Assembly (NCBI GenBank): GCA_934339135.1
Contig: CAKRHP010000002.1
Coordinates: 62,001 to 126,000 of the forward strand
Reading direction: 5' to 3'
Length of the DNA: 64,000 nt
Source of the DNA: an uncultured Lachnospiraceae bacterium
GTDB taxonomy: Bacteria > Bacillota > Clostridia > Lachnospirales > Lachnospiraceae
A program made the translations under genes and the position numbers. Positions within the stretch are counted from its first letter, which is position 1; every line of letters begins with the position of its first letter. The notes beneath the pieces are model-generated. The model saw only the letters and a list, made by a program, of their open reading frames with translations. It searched no databases and was not told the DNA's origin. Positions 53,086-62,469 of this stretch are shown here, in pieces.

Positions 53086-54759
53086 ATGGCAGAATTTGGG
53101 TTATGGATGCTTGAGTCATCTCTTCTTGTATTAATGATCCTGGGAATCCGTAAGGTGTTCAACGGAAGGATATGTTATGCAGCAGTTTATGCATTATGGC
53201 TGGTGGCAGCCTTGCGTTTTCTGGTACCGTTCAATATCATTCCGACACCATTCGGCATCGGTACGATGGTGTCAGATACAGTGTCTTCGTGGAAAGCATC
53301 CGAGGCGGAGAAGACAAAAGCAGCAGGATTGTCAGTGAAAGATGCCGATATGGTTTTAAATCCGGATGGACAGAACATTTTATCAAAAACAGCAGGAAAA
53401 AAGACCGCTTTGGATCGTATAAAGCGTCAGAACGGCGGCAATGGAAAAAACATAGAAAAGGTGAAGATTGTGTATTCGGGGAAACATGCACAGCCTTCAT
53501 GGAATGCGAAGCTGAGAAGTCTGCCATGGAGTCGGATATGTATTGCGGGCTGGCTCAGTATCTCAGGTATATTCCTTTTGTTTTTTGTATGGTCTAATGT
53601 CGGTCTGATGCACCGCCTGAAAACGGATCGGAGATATCTGGGACAGCGGGGAAAGGTGGCTGTCTATGGGACGGGAGTGCTGCAGACACCATGTCTGTAC
53701 GGAGTGTTCCGTCCGGTGATCTATCTGCCGGAAAGTCTGCTTGACAGAGAGCAGGAGGAGATTGAGCAGATGGTGCTCCATGAATATGTTCATTATCTCC
53801 ACCGGGATTATATCTGGGCCATGCTTCGGATCCTGTTACTTTCTGTGTACTGGTTTCATCCTTTTGTGTGGGTTGCTGTGAGTTGTTCCAAAAAAGATGC
53901 AGAGATGTTCTGCGATGAGACGGTGATCCGTCTGCTGGGAGAGGACAATCGTCTTGCATATGGATCGCTTCTGATACAGATCGCAGGGGAACATCATTGG
54001 GGGGATTTCCGATATTCCATGATGCCTATGAGCAGAAAGGGACGGGAAATGAGACGAAGGATCCTTGCCATCAGCCAGCCTAAAACCTACTCCAGATGGA
54101 TTGCGCTTCCGGTGGTGGCGGTCGTCAGCATTTCTGTTTTAATGACTTGCAGTACCGGGATTGGCATGGCTATGGGCAGAGATTCCAAAGGGGGAATGGA
54201 ATCAGCAGTGAAGCCGGTCACATCCGGCGGTATGGAAGGATTTCGTACCGATCAGCTCTTAATGGAGAGAATATCGGGACTTTCCGGAATCAATATGACA
54301 CAGAATCCGCTTCTGATGACTACCGGGGGAGAGTTTCAGGTGCAGGTTTCGGTGGAAGGTGCAGGCAAGAACGGCGTGTCGCAGAAGATATCGGATGAGG
54401 ATGCCGTTGTATGCCGGAAACTTTTTGAAAAATATGTCGCTGTATTTACGGAATCTATCAACAGCGGAAAGACCGGGAGGATCAAGCAGGTATTGAGGGA
54501 AGGAACAGATGTGTATGCCCAGCAGACAGCACTGGCCGAAAATTATCATAAAAGGGGCATCAGGGAAAAGGCAAAAAGCTGTGATGTGGTTCTGATCAAG
54601 GTATTAAACGAGTGCACGATTCAGATGAATTCAAGGGAACAGATAAAAGTAACTTATGGGGATAAAACAACAAAGCTTGTGAAGCAAAGTTATTGTTATA
54701 CATGTGAAAAGAAAAATGGACGTTGGATCATTACGGCAATGAATGAGGTGAACGAATGA
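53086..54759 (+). CDS. BlaR1/MecR1-type M56 membrane metalloprotease
   Basis: 557 residues. Several N-terminal membrane segments (LESSLLVLMILGIRKVF; CYAAVYALWLVAALRFLV; WLSISGIFLLFFVW), then the M56 zinc motif HEYVH at about residues 232-236 and the downstream CDETV segment. After a last membrane helix (near 345-360) comes an extracellular domain of about 200 residues that is not the penicillin-binding type. So signal recognition is probably different from classical beta-lactam sensors. Expected to relay a wall signal by cutting the BlaI-type repressor. Confidence 0.85.
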   Translation: MAEFGLWMLESSLLVLMILGIRKVFNGRICYAAVYALWLVAALRFLVPFNIIPTPFGIGTMVSDTVSSWKASEAEKTKAAGLSVKDADMVLNPDGQNILSKTAGKKTALDRIKRQNGGNGKNIEKVKIVYSGKHAQPSWNAKLRSLPWSRICIAGWLSISGIFLLFFVWSNVGLMHRLKTDRRYLGQRGKVAVYGTGVLQTPCLYGVFRPVIYLPESLLDREQEEIEQMVLHEYVHYLHRDYIWAMLRILLLSVYWFHPFVWVAVSCSKKDAEMFCDETVIRLLGEDNRLAYGSLLIQIAGEHHWGDFRYSMMPMSRKGREMRRRILAISQPKTYSRWIALPVVAVVSISVLMTCSTGIGMAMGRDSKGGMESAVKPVTSGGMEGFRTDQLLMERISGLSGINMTQNPLLMTTGGEFQVQVSVEGAGKNGVSQKISDEDAVVCRKLFEKYVAVFTESINSGKTGRIKQVLREGTDVYAQQTALAENYHKRGIREKAKSCDVVLIKVLNECTIQMNSREQIKVTYGDKTTKLVKQSYCYTCEKKNGRWIITAMNEVNE

Positions 54760-54770
54760 TAATATTTCTC

Positions 54771-54799
54771 TTGCCAAATGATCAGGAATCAGTTATTCT
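54771..54799 (+). promoter_or_regulatory. Promoter of the ZTP-riboswitch purine operon
   Basis: TTGCCA, 17 bases, TATTCT, about 15 bases ahead of the aptamer. Confidence 0.45.
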
Positions 54800-54813
54800 A
54801 ATATAGAATGAAA

Positions 54814-54918
54814 ACTTCATGTGACTGACGGAGTAAGCAGGAGTACCTGCGGGAAGCATGAGGAATAGGAAAAGCCGACCGTCTGGGCAGCCGCAAGGGT
54901 TGTTCGGGCGGTTTTTGT
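54814..54918 (+). ncRNA. ZTP (pfl) riboswitch with intrinsic terminator
   Basis: The leader shows the pfl-motif order: TTCATG-TGACTGACGGAGTAAGC, then CCTGCGGGAAGCATGAGGAA (closing stem TTCATG/CATGAGGAA), a short linker, and the highly conserved GCCGACCGTCTGGGCAG (54874-54890). The last part can pair with CGGGCGGT (54905-54912), followed by TTTTTGTTTTTT, to form a terminator. ZTP signals shortage of 10-formyl-THF. The two downstream genes catalyse the last two purine steps, including the formyl-THF step, which fits exactly. Confidence 0.88.
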
Positions 54919-54979
54919 TTTTTGTGGGGTTGTTCCCACAGGATATCATTTTTATTCGTGTGAAGGAAAGGAGCATATT

Positions 54980-55693
54980 ATGCAGAAGTTATCATTACAA
55001 AAGGAACTTACAGGAAATGCGTATCCGGGCAGAGGAATTGTGATCGGCAAGACTCCAAACGGCAAATATGCAGCGACTGCATATTTCATTATGGGTAGAA
55101 GCGAAAACAGCCGTAACCGTGTCTTTGTAGAGGATGGGGAGGGAATCCGTACCCAGGCATTTGATCCATCCAAGCTCAGTGATCCAAGCCTGATCATTTA
55201 TGCACCGGTTCGTGTTCTGGGGAACAAAACCATCGTGACAAACGGAGATCAGACTGATACGATCTATGATCTGATGGACAAGCAGCAGACATTTGAGCAG
55301 GCACTCCGCACCAGAGAGTTTGAGCCGGATGCTCCAAATTATACACCGAGGATTTCCGGTATTATGCATGTGGAGAACGGAGAGTACAATTATGCGATGT
55401 CCATTCTGAAAAGCAATAATGGCAATCCGGATGCCTGCAACCGTTATACCTTTGCCTATAGCAATCCGGTAGCAGGAGAGGGACATTTCATCCATACTTA
55501 TATGGGCGATGGCAATCCGCTTCCAAGCTTTGAGGGAGAGCCAAAGCTGGTGGAGATGATGGACGATATGGATGCCTTTGCAGAGATGCTCTGGAGCAGT
55601 CTGAATGAGGACAATAAGGTATCCCTGTTTGTTCGTTATATTGATATCGCGACAGGAGAGTGCAAGTCACGTATCATCAATAAAAATAAATAA
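54980..55693 (+). CDS. purO: IMP cyclohydrolase, PurO type
   Basis: 237 residues, GAAAGGAG before the ATG. Matches the archaeal-type IMP cyclohydrolase family: YPGRGIVIGKTPNGKYAATAYF, IMGRSENSRNRVF, PSLIIYAPVRV and NYTPRISGIM. It closes FAICAR to IMP, the last purine step. In most bacteria this activity is the N-terminal part of bifunctional PurH; here it is a separate, unrelated protein paired with a free-standing transformylase. Controlled by the ZTP riboswitch. Confidence 0.87.
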   Translation: MQKLSLQKELTGNAYPGRGIVIGKTPNGKYAATAYFIMGRSENSRNRVFVEDGEGIRTQAFDPSKLSDPSLIIYAPVRVLGNKTIVTNGDQTDTIYDLMDKQQTFEQALRTREFEPDAPNYTPRISGIMHVENGEYNYAMSILKSNNGNPDACNRYTFAYSNPVAGEGHFIHTYMGDGNPLPSFEGEPKLVEMMDDMDAFAEMLWSSLNEDNKVSLFVRYIDIATGECKSRIINKNK

Positions 55694-55774
55694 TATGTTT
55701 GCAAATCCATGGAAAACGCATAGATGAACGAAAAGATAAATATAACAAAATAATATCAGGAAAGGATAACAATC

Positions 55775-56950
55775 ATGAAAGAATTAGAATTAAAATACGG
55801 ATGTAACCCAAATCAGAAACCTTCCAGGATCTATATGAAGGAGGGGGAGCTTCCAATTGAGGTGCTCAACGGAAAGCCGGGATATATTAATTTTCTGGAT
55901 GCATTTAACGGCTGGCAGCTTGTCCGCGAGTTAAAGAAAGCAACCGGACTTCCGGCAGCAACCTCTTTCAAGCATGTATCTCCTGCCGGTGCAGCAGTGG
56001 GACTTCCGCTGTCCGATGTGCTGGCAAAGATTTACTGGGTAGATGATCTCGGAGAGCTGACTCCTCTTGCAGCAGCTTATGCGAGAGCCCGAGGTGCAGA
56101 CAGAATGTCTTCTTACGGTGATTTCATTGCACTTTCTGATGTCTGTGATGTCTGTACTGCCAAAATGATCAAGAGAGAGTTTTCCGATGGTATCATTGCA
56201 CCGGGCTATGAGCCGGAGGCACTGGAGCTTCTCAAGGAGAAGAAAAAGGGCAATTATGCGATTATCCGGATCGATGAGAATTATGAACCGGATCCGATCG
56301 AGCATAAAGAGGTATTTGGTATTACCTTCGAGCAGGGAAGAAATGAGTTAAATATCGACAAGGATTTCTTCAGCAATGTGGTAACAGAGAATAAGGATAT
56401 TCCGGATTCTGCAAAGATTGATATGGCGATCGCAATGATCACACTGAAATATACACAGTCCAATTCTGTCTGCTTTGTCAAGGATGGACAGGCAATTGGA
56501 ATCGGAGCAGGTCAGCAGTCCAGGATACATTGTACCAGACTGGCAGGCAGCAAGGCGGATAACTGGCTGTTAAGACAGTCTCCACAGGTGCTGGGACTTC
56601 CTTTTAAGGAGGGCATGAAGAGAGCTGACCGTGATAATGCCATTGATCTTTATATCGGAGAGGATTACATGGATGTACTGGCAGACGGCGAATGGGAGAG
56701 AGTATTTACCGAGAAGCCTCCGGTATTTACAAAGGAGGAGAAGGAAGCATGGCTTTCCAAGGCAACTGACGTGACTCTTGGCTCCGATGCGTTCTTCCCA
56801 TTCAGTGATAATATTGAGCGTGCATTCCGAAGCGGTGTGAAGTATATTGCACAGCCGGGTGGATCGATCCGTGATGGAGAAGTGATCGAGGCATGTAACA
56901 AACATGGCATCGCCATGAGCTTTACCGGTATCCGTTTATTCCATCATTAA
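55775..56950 (+). CDS. AICAR formyltransferase (stand-alone PurH transformylase)
   Basis: 391 residues. It corresponds to the transformylase part of Pur[16 protein letters not shown] at the start, [17 protein letters not shown] (the KH motif used in catalysis), [41 protein letters not shown] and [30 protein letters not shown]. The MGS-like cyclohydrolase domain of PurH is absent. Adds formyl from 10-formyl-THF to AICAR. Operon with purO under the ZTP riboswitch. Confidence 0.92.
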   Translation: MKELELKYGCNPNQKPSRIYMKEGELPIEVLNGKPGYINFLDAFNGWQLVRELKKATGLPAATSFKHVSPAGAAVGLPLSDVLAKIYWVDDLGELTPLAAAYARARGADRMSSYGDFIALSDVCDVCTAKMIKREFSDGIIAPGYEPEALELLKEKKKGNYAIIRIDENYEPDPIEHKEVFGITFEQGRNELNIDKDFFSNVVTENKDIPDSAKIDMAIAMITLKYTQSNSVCFVKDGQAIGIGAGQQSRIHCTRLAGSKADNWLLRQSPQVLGLPFKEGMKRADRDNAIDLYIGEDYMDVLADGEWERVFTEKPPVFTKEEKEAWLSKATDVTLGSDAFFPFSDNIERAFRSGVKYIAQPGGSIRDGEVIEACNKHGIAMSFTGIRLFHH

Positions 56951-57033
56951 AAACGACAGCGGCCGGTATTTCGATAAAAATTGATGGAATGATCCGGCAG
57001 ATCAATACTTAAACGGAAAGGTGATGGAACATC

Positions 57034-57507
57034 ATGGGATATCGTACCGTGGATGAGTGGGAGAACTTTGAATTTCAAGATGCAGACATTGGACAGATCC
57101 ATATGCAAAATGGTCATCTTTATCTGGAACTGGGATATGTTACGATCCTGCCGGATAATTCCTGTAACCGGGATATCCGTAAGATGGGAACCAATGAGCT
57201 GACGTTGCAGCTTCAGCATGTAGAGATTGACCGGATCGTAGAGGAAGGTTACAAGCTTTACGATGCCGATGGTAATTTTACCAAAAGCGTGGAGGATCAG
57301 GAACTGGCCCCGGAGGAGTATCCGAAATGGATGGAGGATATGGCGGGAGGAGCAGTCTATCAGATCCTTCGCAGAACGGCAGAAGGAGAGCTTCCATATG
57401 AGTATGAAATATATCTGGATGCCAATGAGAAAACATATCTGGCAAAGGTATATGCCAAACACGATGTGGAAGTATGGGAACGGTTTATGAACCGTCATTC
57501 CGATTGA
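57034..57507 (+). CDS. Hypothetical protein
   Basis: 157 residues, acidic, soluble. Starts MGYRTVDEWENFEFQDADIG, contains MQNGHLYLELGYVTILPDNSCNRD and ends ERFMNRHSD. AAAGGTGATGG precedes the ATG. I do not recognise the family. It follows the purine genes by 83 bases and may be co-transcribed with them. Confidence 0.6.
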   Translation: MGYRTVDEWENFEFQDADIGQIHMQNGHLYLELGYVTILPDNSCNRDIRKMGTNELTLQLQHVEIDRIVEEGYKLYDADGNFTKSVEDQELAPEEYPKWMEDMAGGAVYQILRRTAEGELPYEYEIYLDANEKTYLAKVYAKHDVEVWERFMNRHSD

Positions 57508-57610
57508 TTTAATGAACCTTCGTACAATAGCATAAAAGCTCATATCAGGAGTTTCTTTAAAACTCCGTTATGCACAGAAATCGTGCACAGATATGCAGAT
57601 ATATTGATAT

Positions 57611-57641
57611 AAAGAGTTTCCTTTTGTGAAACTCTTTATTC
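57611..57641 (+). terminator. Terminator after the hypothetical gene
   Basis: Ten-bp perfect stem AAAGAGTTTC (57611-57620) with GAAACTCTTT (57628-57637), then ATTCT. Confidence 0.6.
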
Positions 57642-57689
57642 TCTCAAAGGAAAAGTGAGGATAATTCTAACAGAGGGGTTTTGATTATT

Positions 57690-60398
57690 ATGAATAAAAA
57701 ACGATTGTGTATTGGTATATTGGCGCATGTCGATGCGGGGAAAACAACATTGTCGGAGGCAATGCTTTATACTTGTGGGATGATCCGCAAATTTGGCCGG
57801 GTGGACAGCAAAGATGCCTTTCTGGATACCTACGAGTTAGAGAGAGAACGGGGGATCACAATCTTTTCGAAACAGGCGATGCTTCGTACGGATGATCTGG
57901 AGATATCGCTGTTAGATACCCCGGGACATGTGGATTTTTCGGCTGAGATGGAGAGAACCCTTCAGGTGCTGGATTATGCCATTCTCGTGGTGAGTGGTAT
58001 GGATGGAGTGCAGGGACATACCAGAACACTCTGGAAGCTTTTGGAGCGTTATCAGGTGCCAGTCTTTGTTTTTGTAAATAAAATGGATCAGCAGGGCACG
58101 GATCAGTCTGGTCTGATGGCAGAAATAAAAGAAAAATTATCGGATAACTGTACGGATTTTGGGACAGATCACAAGGGCAGCATTTATGAAAGTGCTGCTC
58201 TTTGTGAAGAATCTTTATTGGAACAATATCTGGAGCATGGGAATATTTCAGATGACGAAATTGCAAGGCTGATCTGCGAGAGGCAGATTTTTCCGTGTTA
58301 TTTTGGATCCGCACTGAAAATGGATGGTGTGAAGAGTCTGTTGGATGGGATCAGAAATTATGGTATGTGTCCTAAATTTGGTACAGAATTTGGTGCAAGG
58401 GTGTTTAAAATCCTCCGGGACACTCAGGGAAATCGTCTGACATATGTCAAGATTACCGAAGGAGCATTAAAGGTCAGGGATGTACTTTCTTATCTGCCGA
58501 AAAATGCCGGGGACGGGCAGATTGCAGAAAAGGTCAATCAGATCCGGATATATTCCGGAGAAAAGTATGAGACGGTGGATGTGGCAGAGGCAGGCTGCGT
58601 CTGTGCACTGACAGGACTGACAGGAACATATCCCGGTGAGGGACTTGGCATGGAGAAGGATTCTCCGGAGCCTGTTCTGGAGCCGGTACTGACGTATCAG
58701 ATGATCCTTCCGGAGGAGGTTCATCCGGCGGCGTTTCTGCCGAAACTGCGGATACTGGAGGAAGAGGATCCCATGCTGCATGTTCTGTGGTCTGAGGAGC
58801 TGCAGGAGATTCAGGTGCAGGTAATGGGACAGGTGCAGCTTGAGATCCTGCAGAGACAGATTAAGGAACGGTTTGATGTGCTGGTCGTTTTTGGGGCAGG
58901 AAAGATCGTATATAAAGAAACCATTGCAGATCGTGTAGAGGGCATCGGACATTTTGAACCGCTTCGCCATTATGCAGAGGTTCATTTGATCCTGGAGCCG
59001 GGAGAACCCGGAAGCGGGATGCAGTTCCTTCTGGGCTGCAGTGAGGAGATGCTGGATAAAAACTGGCAGCGTCTGATCCTGACGCATTTGGAGGAAAGAA
59101 CACATAGAGGTGTCCTGACCGGATCTCCATTGACCGATGTGAAGATTACAGTAGCAGGTGGCAGGGCTCACCTCAAGCATACGGAGGGGGGAGACTTCCG
59201 ACAGGCAACCTACCGTGCCGTGCGTCAGGGGCTGATGCAGGCGCAGTCTGTTCTGTTGGAGCCGTATTATGATTTTGTATTGGAGCTGCCATCAGAGCAT
59301 GTGGGACGGGCTATGACAGATATGAGTCAGCGGGAAGCGGAAACAGAGGCTCCGGAGATTCATGGAAGCCATGCACTGCTGAAAGGAAGAGGACCGGTAT
59401 CTACTCTTTGGGATTATGCGAAAGAGGTGGCGGCCTATACCAGGGGAGAGGGAAGCTTTTCCTGTGTCGCAGGGGGCTATGGTCCCTGCCACAATGCCCA
59501 GGAGGTGGTGGATGAGATCGGTTATGTGCCGGAGGAGGATCTGGCCAATCCCACAGGATCTGTTTTTTGCAGTCACGGCTCCGGGTTTTATGTAGAATGG
59601 GATAAGGTGCCACAATATATGCATGTGGAGAGTGTGCTGGATGCGGCAGAGGGGACTTTGGACGAGGAATCCGTCTGGCGGGAGTACCAGATGCGCCACA
59701 GCCGGGAACAGGAGAACTCTGAGCAGTGGATCGGTGTGGACGAAGTGGACCGGATCTTGGACAAAACCTTTTATGCAAACAGAAAAGAGGGATTTACTCC
59801 TCATAAGGGAATTGCCCATCGGAAGAATCGGCAAGTGAAGCAGGCGCAGGTCCGGGAATATGGACAGGGAAGTGCAAAACCGGCAGCCAAAAAAGAAAAA
59901 TATTTTCTGGTAGACGGTTATAATGTAATCTTCGCCTGGGAAGAATTAAATGAGCTTGCCAAGGTGAGTATTGACGGGGCAAGAGGAAGACTGATGGACA
60001 TTTTATGTGATTATCAGGGTGTCCGGAAGTGCAATCTGATCGTGGTATTTGATGCGTACCGTGTCAAGGGACATCCTACGGAGATATACGATTATCACAA
60101 TATTCATGTGGTTTACACAAAGGAAGCGGAAACGGCAGATCAGTTTATCGAGAAATTTGCCCATGAGAATGGCAAAAAATACGATGTGACTGTGGCAACC
60201 TCAGATGGTCTGGAGCAGATCATTATCCGGGGACAGGGGTGTGGTCTGATCTCGGCCAGGGAGTTTGAGAAAGAAGTGACTGCTGTAAAAAAAGGCGTTG
60301 TTTCCAGACTGCAGGAACAGAAACAGAGTGGACATACATTGATGGACAGCCTGTCGGAGGATTCCAGAAAAGAACTGAATACACTGAAAAAACAGTGA
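57690..60398 (+). CDS. TetM/EF-G-like ribosomal GTPase fused to a YacP/Rae1-like NYN nuclease
   Basis: 902 residues from the ATG at 57690. GTPase motifs: AHVDAGKTT (G1), ERERGITIFSK (G2), LDTPGHVDFSAEMERTL (G3), NKMD (G4), GSALK (G5). EF-G-like domains II to V follow, closer to TetM-type ribosome protection proteins than to EF-G. After a charged linker (about 690-735), residues 737-902 form a NYN/PIN-like domain: FLVDGYNVIFAWEEL, ARGRLMDILCDYQG, LIVVFDAYRVKG, YTKEAETADQFIEKF and VATSDGLEQIII. This equals the whole YacP/Rae1 protein, a ribosome A-site mRNA nuclease in Bacillus. Resistance to tetracycline is not implied. Confidence 0.87.
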   Translation: MNKKRLCIGILAHVDAGKTTLSEAMLYTCGMIRKFGRVDSKDAFLDTYELERERGITIFSKQAMLRTDDLEISLLDTPGHVDFSAEMERTLQVLDYAILVVSGMDGVQGHTRTLWKLLERYQVPVFVFVNKMDQQGTDQSGLMAEIKEKLSDNCTDFGTDHKGSIYESAALCEESLLEQYLEHGNISDDEIARLICERQIFPCYFGSALKMDGVKSLLDGIRNYGMCPKFGTEFGARVFKILRDTQGNRLTYVKITEGALKVRDVLSYLPKNAGDGQIAEKVNQIRIYSGEKYETVDVAEAGCVCALTGLTGTYPGEGLGMEKDSPEPVLEPVLTYQMILPEEVHPAAFLPKLRILEEEDPMLHVLWSEELQEIQVQVMGQVQLEILQRQIKERFDVLVVFGAGKIVYKETIADRVEGIGHFEPLRHYAEVHLILEPGEPGSGMQFLLGCSEEMLDKNWQRLILTHLEERTHRGVLTGSPLTDVKITVAGGRAHLKHTEGGDFRQATYRAVRQGLMQAQSVLLEPYYDFVLELPSEHVGRAMTDMSQREAETEAPEIHGSHALLKGRGPVSTLWDYAKEVAAYTRGEGSFSCVAGGYGPCHNAQEVVDEIGYVPEEDLANPTGSVFCSHGSGFYVEWDKVPQYMHVESVLDAAEGTLDEESVWREYQMRHSREQENSEQWIGVDEVDRILDKTFYANRKEGFTPHKGIAHRKNRQVKQAQVREYGQGSAKPAAKKEKYFLVDGYNVIFAWEELNELAKVSIDGARGRLMDILCDYQGVRKCNLIVVFDAYRVKGHPTEIYDYHNIHVVYTKEAETADQFIEKFAHENGKKYDVTVATSDGLEQIIIRGQGCGLISAREFEKEVTAVKKGVVSRLQEQKQSGHTLMDSLSEDSRKELNTLKKQ

Positions 60399-60474
60399 TA
60401 CTGTAATGAAGAGGATGGAGAGGGAATCCTTAAAACAGAATATTTGCAGACGGAATGCCGGAAGGAGGATGGAT

Positions 60475-61404
60475 ATGGAGCAGGATAAATTGTTACAGGT
60501 ACAGCAGGCAGTGAATCAGGTCATTCAGGGAAAAGAGGATGTGGTACAGAAAGTTTTTGCAGCAATGATCGCCGGAGGCCATATTCTCATGGAGGATATT
60601 CCCGGAGTCGGAAAAACAACATTAGCTACTACTTTTGCAAAAACTCTGGAACTTACGTATCACAGGGTACAGTTTACACCCGATGTGCTGCCAAGTGATA
60701 TTCTGGGATTTTCCATGTATCATAACAAGACAGGAGAGTTTGAATTTCATCCGGGTTCCATTTTTTGTAATCTGTTTCTGGCAGATGAGATCAACCGGAC
60801 GTCGCCGAAAACGCAGTCAGCACTTTTGGAAGTTATGGAGGAACGGCAGGCGAGTGTGGAGGGCAAAACCTGGAAACTGCCGGATCCGTTTTTTGTGATC
60901 GCAACACAGAATCCAAGTGGTTCTTCCGGTACACAGCTTTTGCCGGAATCCCAGCTGGATCGTTTTATGATCTGTCTTTCCATGGGATATCCGTCTCACA
61001 GGGATGCGGTTTCTATTTTGAAGGGGGAAGTCTGGAAAAAGACAGATAAAAGGCAGAGGGTACTTAGCATTGAGGAGTTGAAGGATCTGCAGAGAGAGGT
61101 CGAGCAGATTTATGTCCATGATGAGATTTATGAGTATATTGTTTCTTTAGTAGAGGAAACCAGAAAACCGGGATATTTTGCGGAGGGAGCCAGTCCCAGA
61201 GCAGCGATCGCACTGCTTCGTATGGCACGGGCAATGGCGCGCCTTGCCGGAAGGGATTTTGTGACAGCACGGGATGTACAGTGTGTATTGAAGGATGTAC
61301 TGGGACATCGTGTGAAACCGGGAGCCAGAGCAAGGGCAGAGGGGAAAAGCGTGGAGGAATGTATCCATGAGCTGATCCTTCATGTGAAAAGTCCCCGGAG
61401 TTAG
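60475..61404 (+). CDS. MoxR-type AAA+ ATPase
   Basis: 309 residues from the ATG at 60475 (GGAAGGAGG six bases before); the frame opens at 60406. Walker A MEDIPGVGKTTLATTFAKTL, then VQFTPDVLPSDILGFSMY, Walker B NLFLADEINRTSPKTQSALLEVMEERQ (region) and sensor IATQNPSGSSGTQLLPESQLDRF. The C-terminal lid ends in ASPRAAIALLRMARAMA and an RDV segment. MoxR proteins act as chaperones for partners such as DUF58 and transglutaminase proteins, both encoded next. Confidence 0.93.
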   Translation: MEQDKLLQVQQAVNQVIQGKEDVVQKVFAAMIAGGHILMEDIPGVGKTTLATTFAKTLELTYHRVQFTPDVLPSDILGFSMYHNKTGEFEFHPGSIFCNLFLADEINRTSPKTQSALLEVMEERQASVEGKTWKLPDPFFVIATQNPSGSSGTQLLPESQLDRFMICLSMGYPSHRDAVSILKGEVWKKTDKRQRVLSIEELKDLQREVEQIYVHDEIYEYIVSLVEETRKPGYFAEGASPRAAIALLRMARAMARLAGRDFVTARDVQCVLKDVLGHRVKPGARARAEGKSVEECIHELILHVKSPRS

Positions 61405-61413
61405 GAGGCACTT

Positions 61414-62469
61414 ATGATGAATAAATCTCATTTGCGTTTTCGATGGGCACATTTCGCCGGTTATCTGTTGGTGTTTGTGGGAGATGTGGGTGCATTTTTT
61501 GTGCTGCGGAGCTATTTTCTTCTGATGACGGCTGTGGTTCTGATTTTTGTGGGAATTATATCCATATACGGAATGCTTTATCTGGCAGGAAATCTGCAGA
61601 TAAGATTGTATCTGTCCGGACAGAAGATCGTTTTGGGGGAGGAATTAGAGTTTCGGGTCAAGCTGCTTCACCGGGCGCATTATTTTGCGTTGAACTGCAT
61701 ACTGGCAATGGAGGCGGAAAATGTATTTCGGGAGAGCAGATCCTTCTGGGAGATTTCCATGCCGGTGCATCAGGGCGGTGTTTCGAAGGTGGTTCTGCCG
61801 TTAAAAGCAGAGCATCTTGGAAAGTATGAGATACGCTGTAAAAAGGTAAATATCCGGGATCTTTTGGGAATTATGGAGGCGATGGTGCCGGTTGAAGCTT
61901 ATTGTGAAATGACGGTGCTTCCGGAGATTGACAAAACAGATGCGGTGGAAACCTCCGGTTTTCTGGCGGGAATGTCAGAGACGGAGGAGAGTATGGAAAA
62001 AGGGTATGATTTTTCAGAGGTTCAGGATATCCGGGAATATATTCCGGGAGATAAGCTGCGGGATATTCACTGGAAGCTTTCTGCAAAGCAGGGAGAACTG
62101 ATGGTGAAGGAGCGGATCAGTGTGTCCGGTTCACAGATGGTCATACGGATCGCATTGTCTCGGGAAAAGGAAATATCGGAGCTTTTGCTGCAACGTGCCG
62201 GAAATGTGGCGGCCTCCTTTGTACATCAGAATCTGCCGGTATGTCTGTTGGTATGGAACGGGCAGCAGTATGCATTTGATGAATATGTCTGCGATGACAT
62301 GGAAGAACTTCAAAGAGCATTTGCACGGATCCTTTCTATGTCGTTATCTGTCCGGGTGAATGAACAGCAGACGTTATATTTAAAAAACAGCTATCCGTTT
62401 TTACGGACATATCTGAGTATTGAAAATGAGGATTCCCAGGTACAGGTGGTGATGAAAGATAATGTTTGA
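61414..62469 (+). CDS. DUF58 domain membrane protein
   Basis: 351 residues. Two N-terminal membrane helices (FAGYLLVFVGDVGAFFVL; LLMTAVVLIFVGIISIYGML), then the DUF58 core with DFSEVQDIREYIPGDKLRDIHWKLSAKQGELMVKE around residues 205-240. Function of DUF58 is unclear; with MoxR and transglutaminase genes it forms a widely conserved triplet. Confidence 0.9.
   Translation: MMNKSHLRFRWAHFAGYLLVFVGDVGAFFVLRSYFLLMTAVVLIFVGIISIYGMLYLAGNLQIRLYLSGQKIVLGEELEFRVKLLHRAHYFALNCILAMEAENVFRESRSFWEISMPVHQGGVSKVVLPLKAEHLGKYEIRCKKVNIRDLLGIMEAMVPVEAYCEMTVLPEIDKTDAVETSGFLAGMSETEESMEKGYDFSEVQDIREYIPGDKLRDIHWKLSAKQGELMVKERISVSGSQMVIRIALSREKEISELLLQRAGNVAASFVHQNLPVCLLVWNGQQYAFDEYVCDDMEELQRAFARILSMSLSVRVNEQQTLYLKNSYPFLRTYLSIENEDSQVQVVMKDNV

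Noticed and set aside
57690..60398. Acquired tetracycline resistance gene
   Set aside because: The protein is TetM-like in fold but diverged, fused to a nuclease and in an ordinary chromosomal setting; resistance cannot be inferred.
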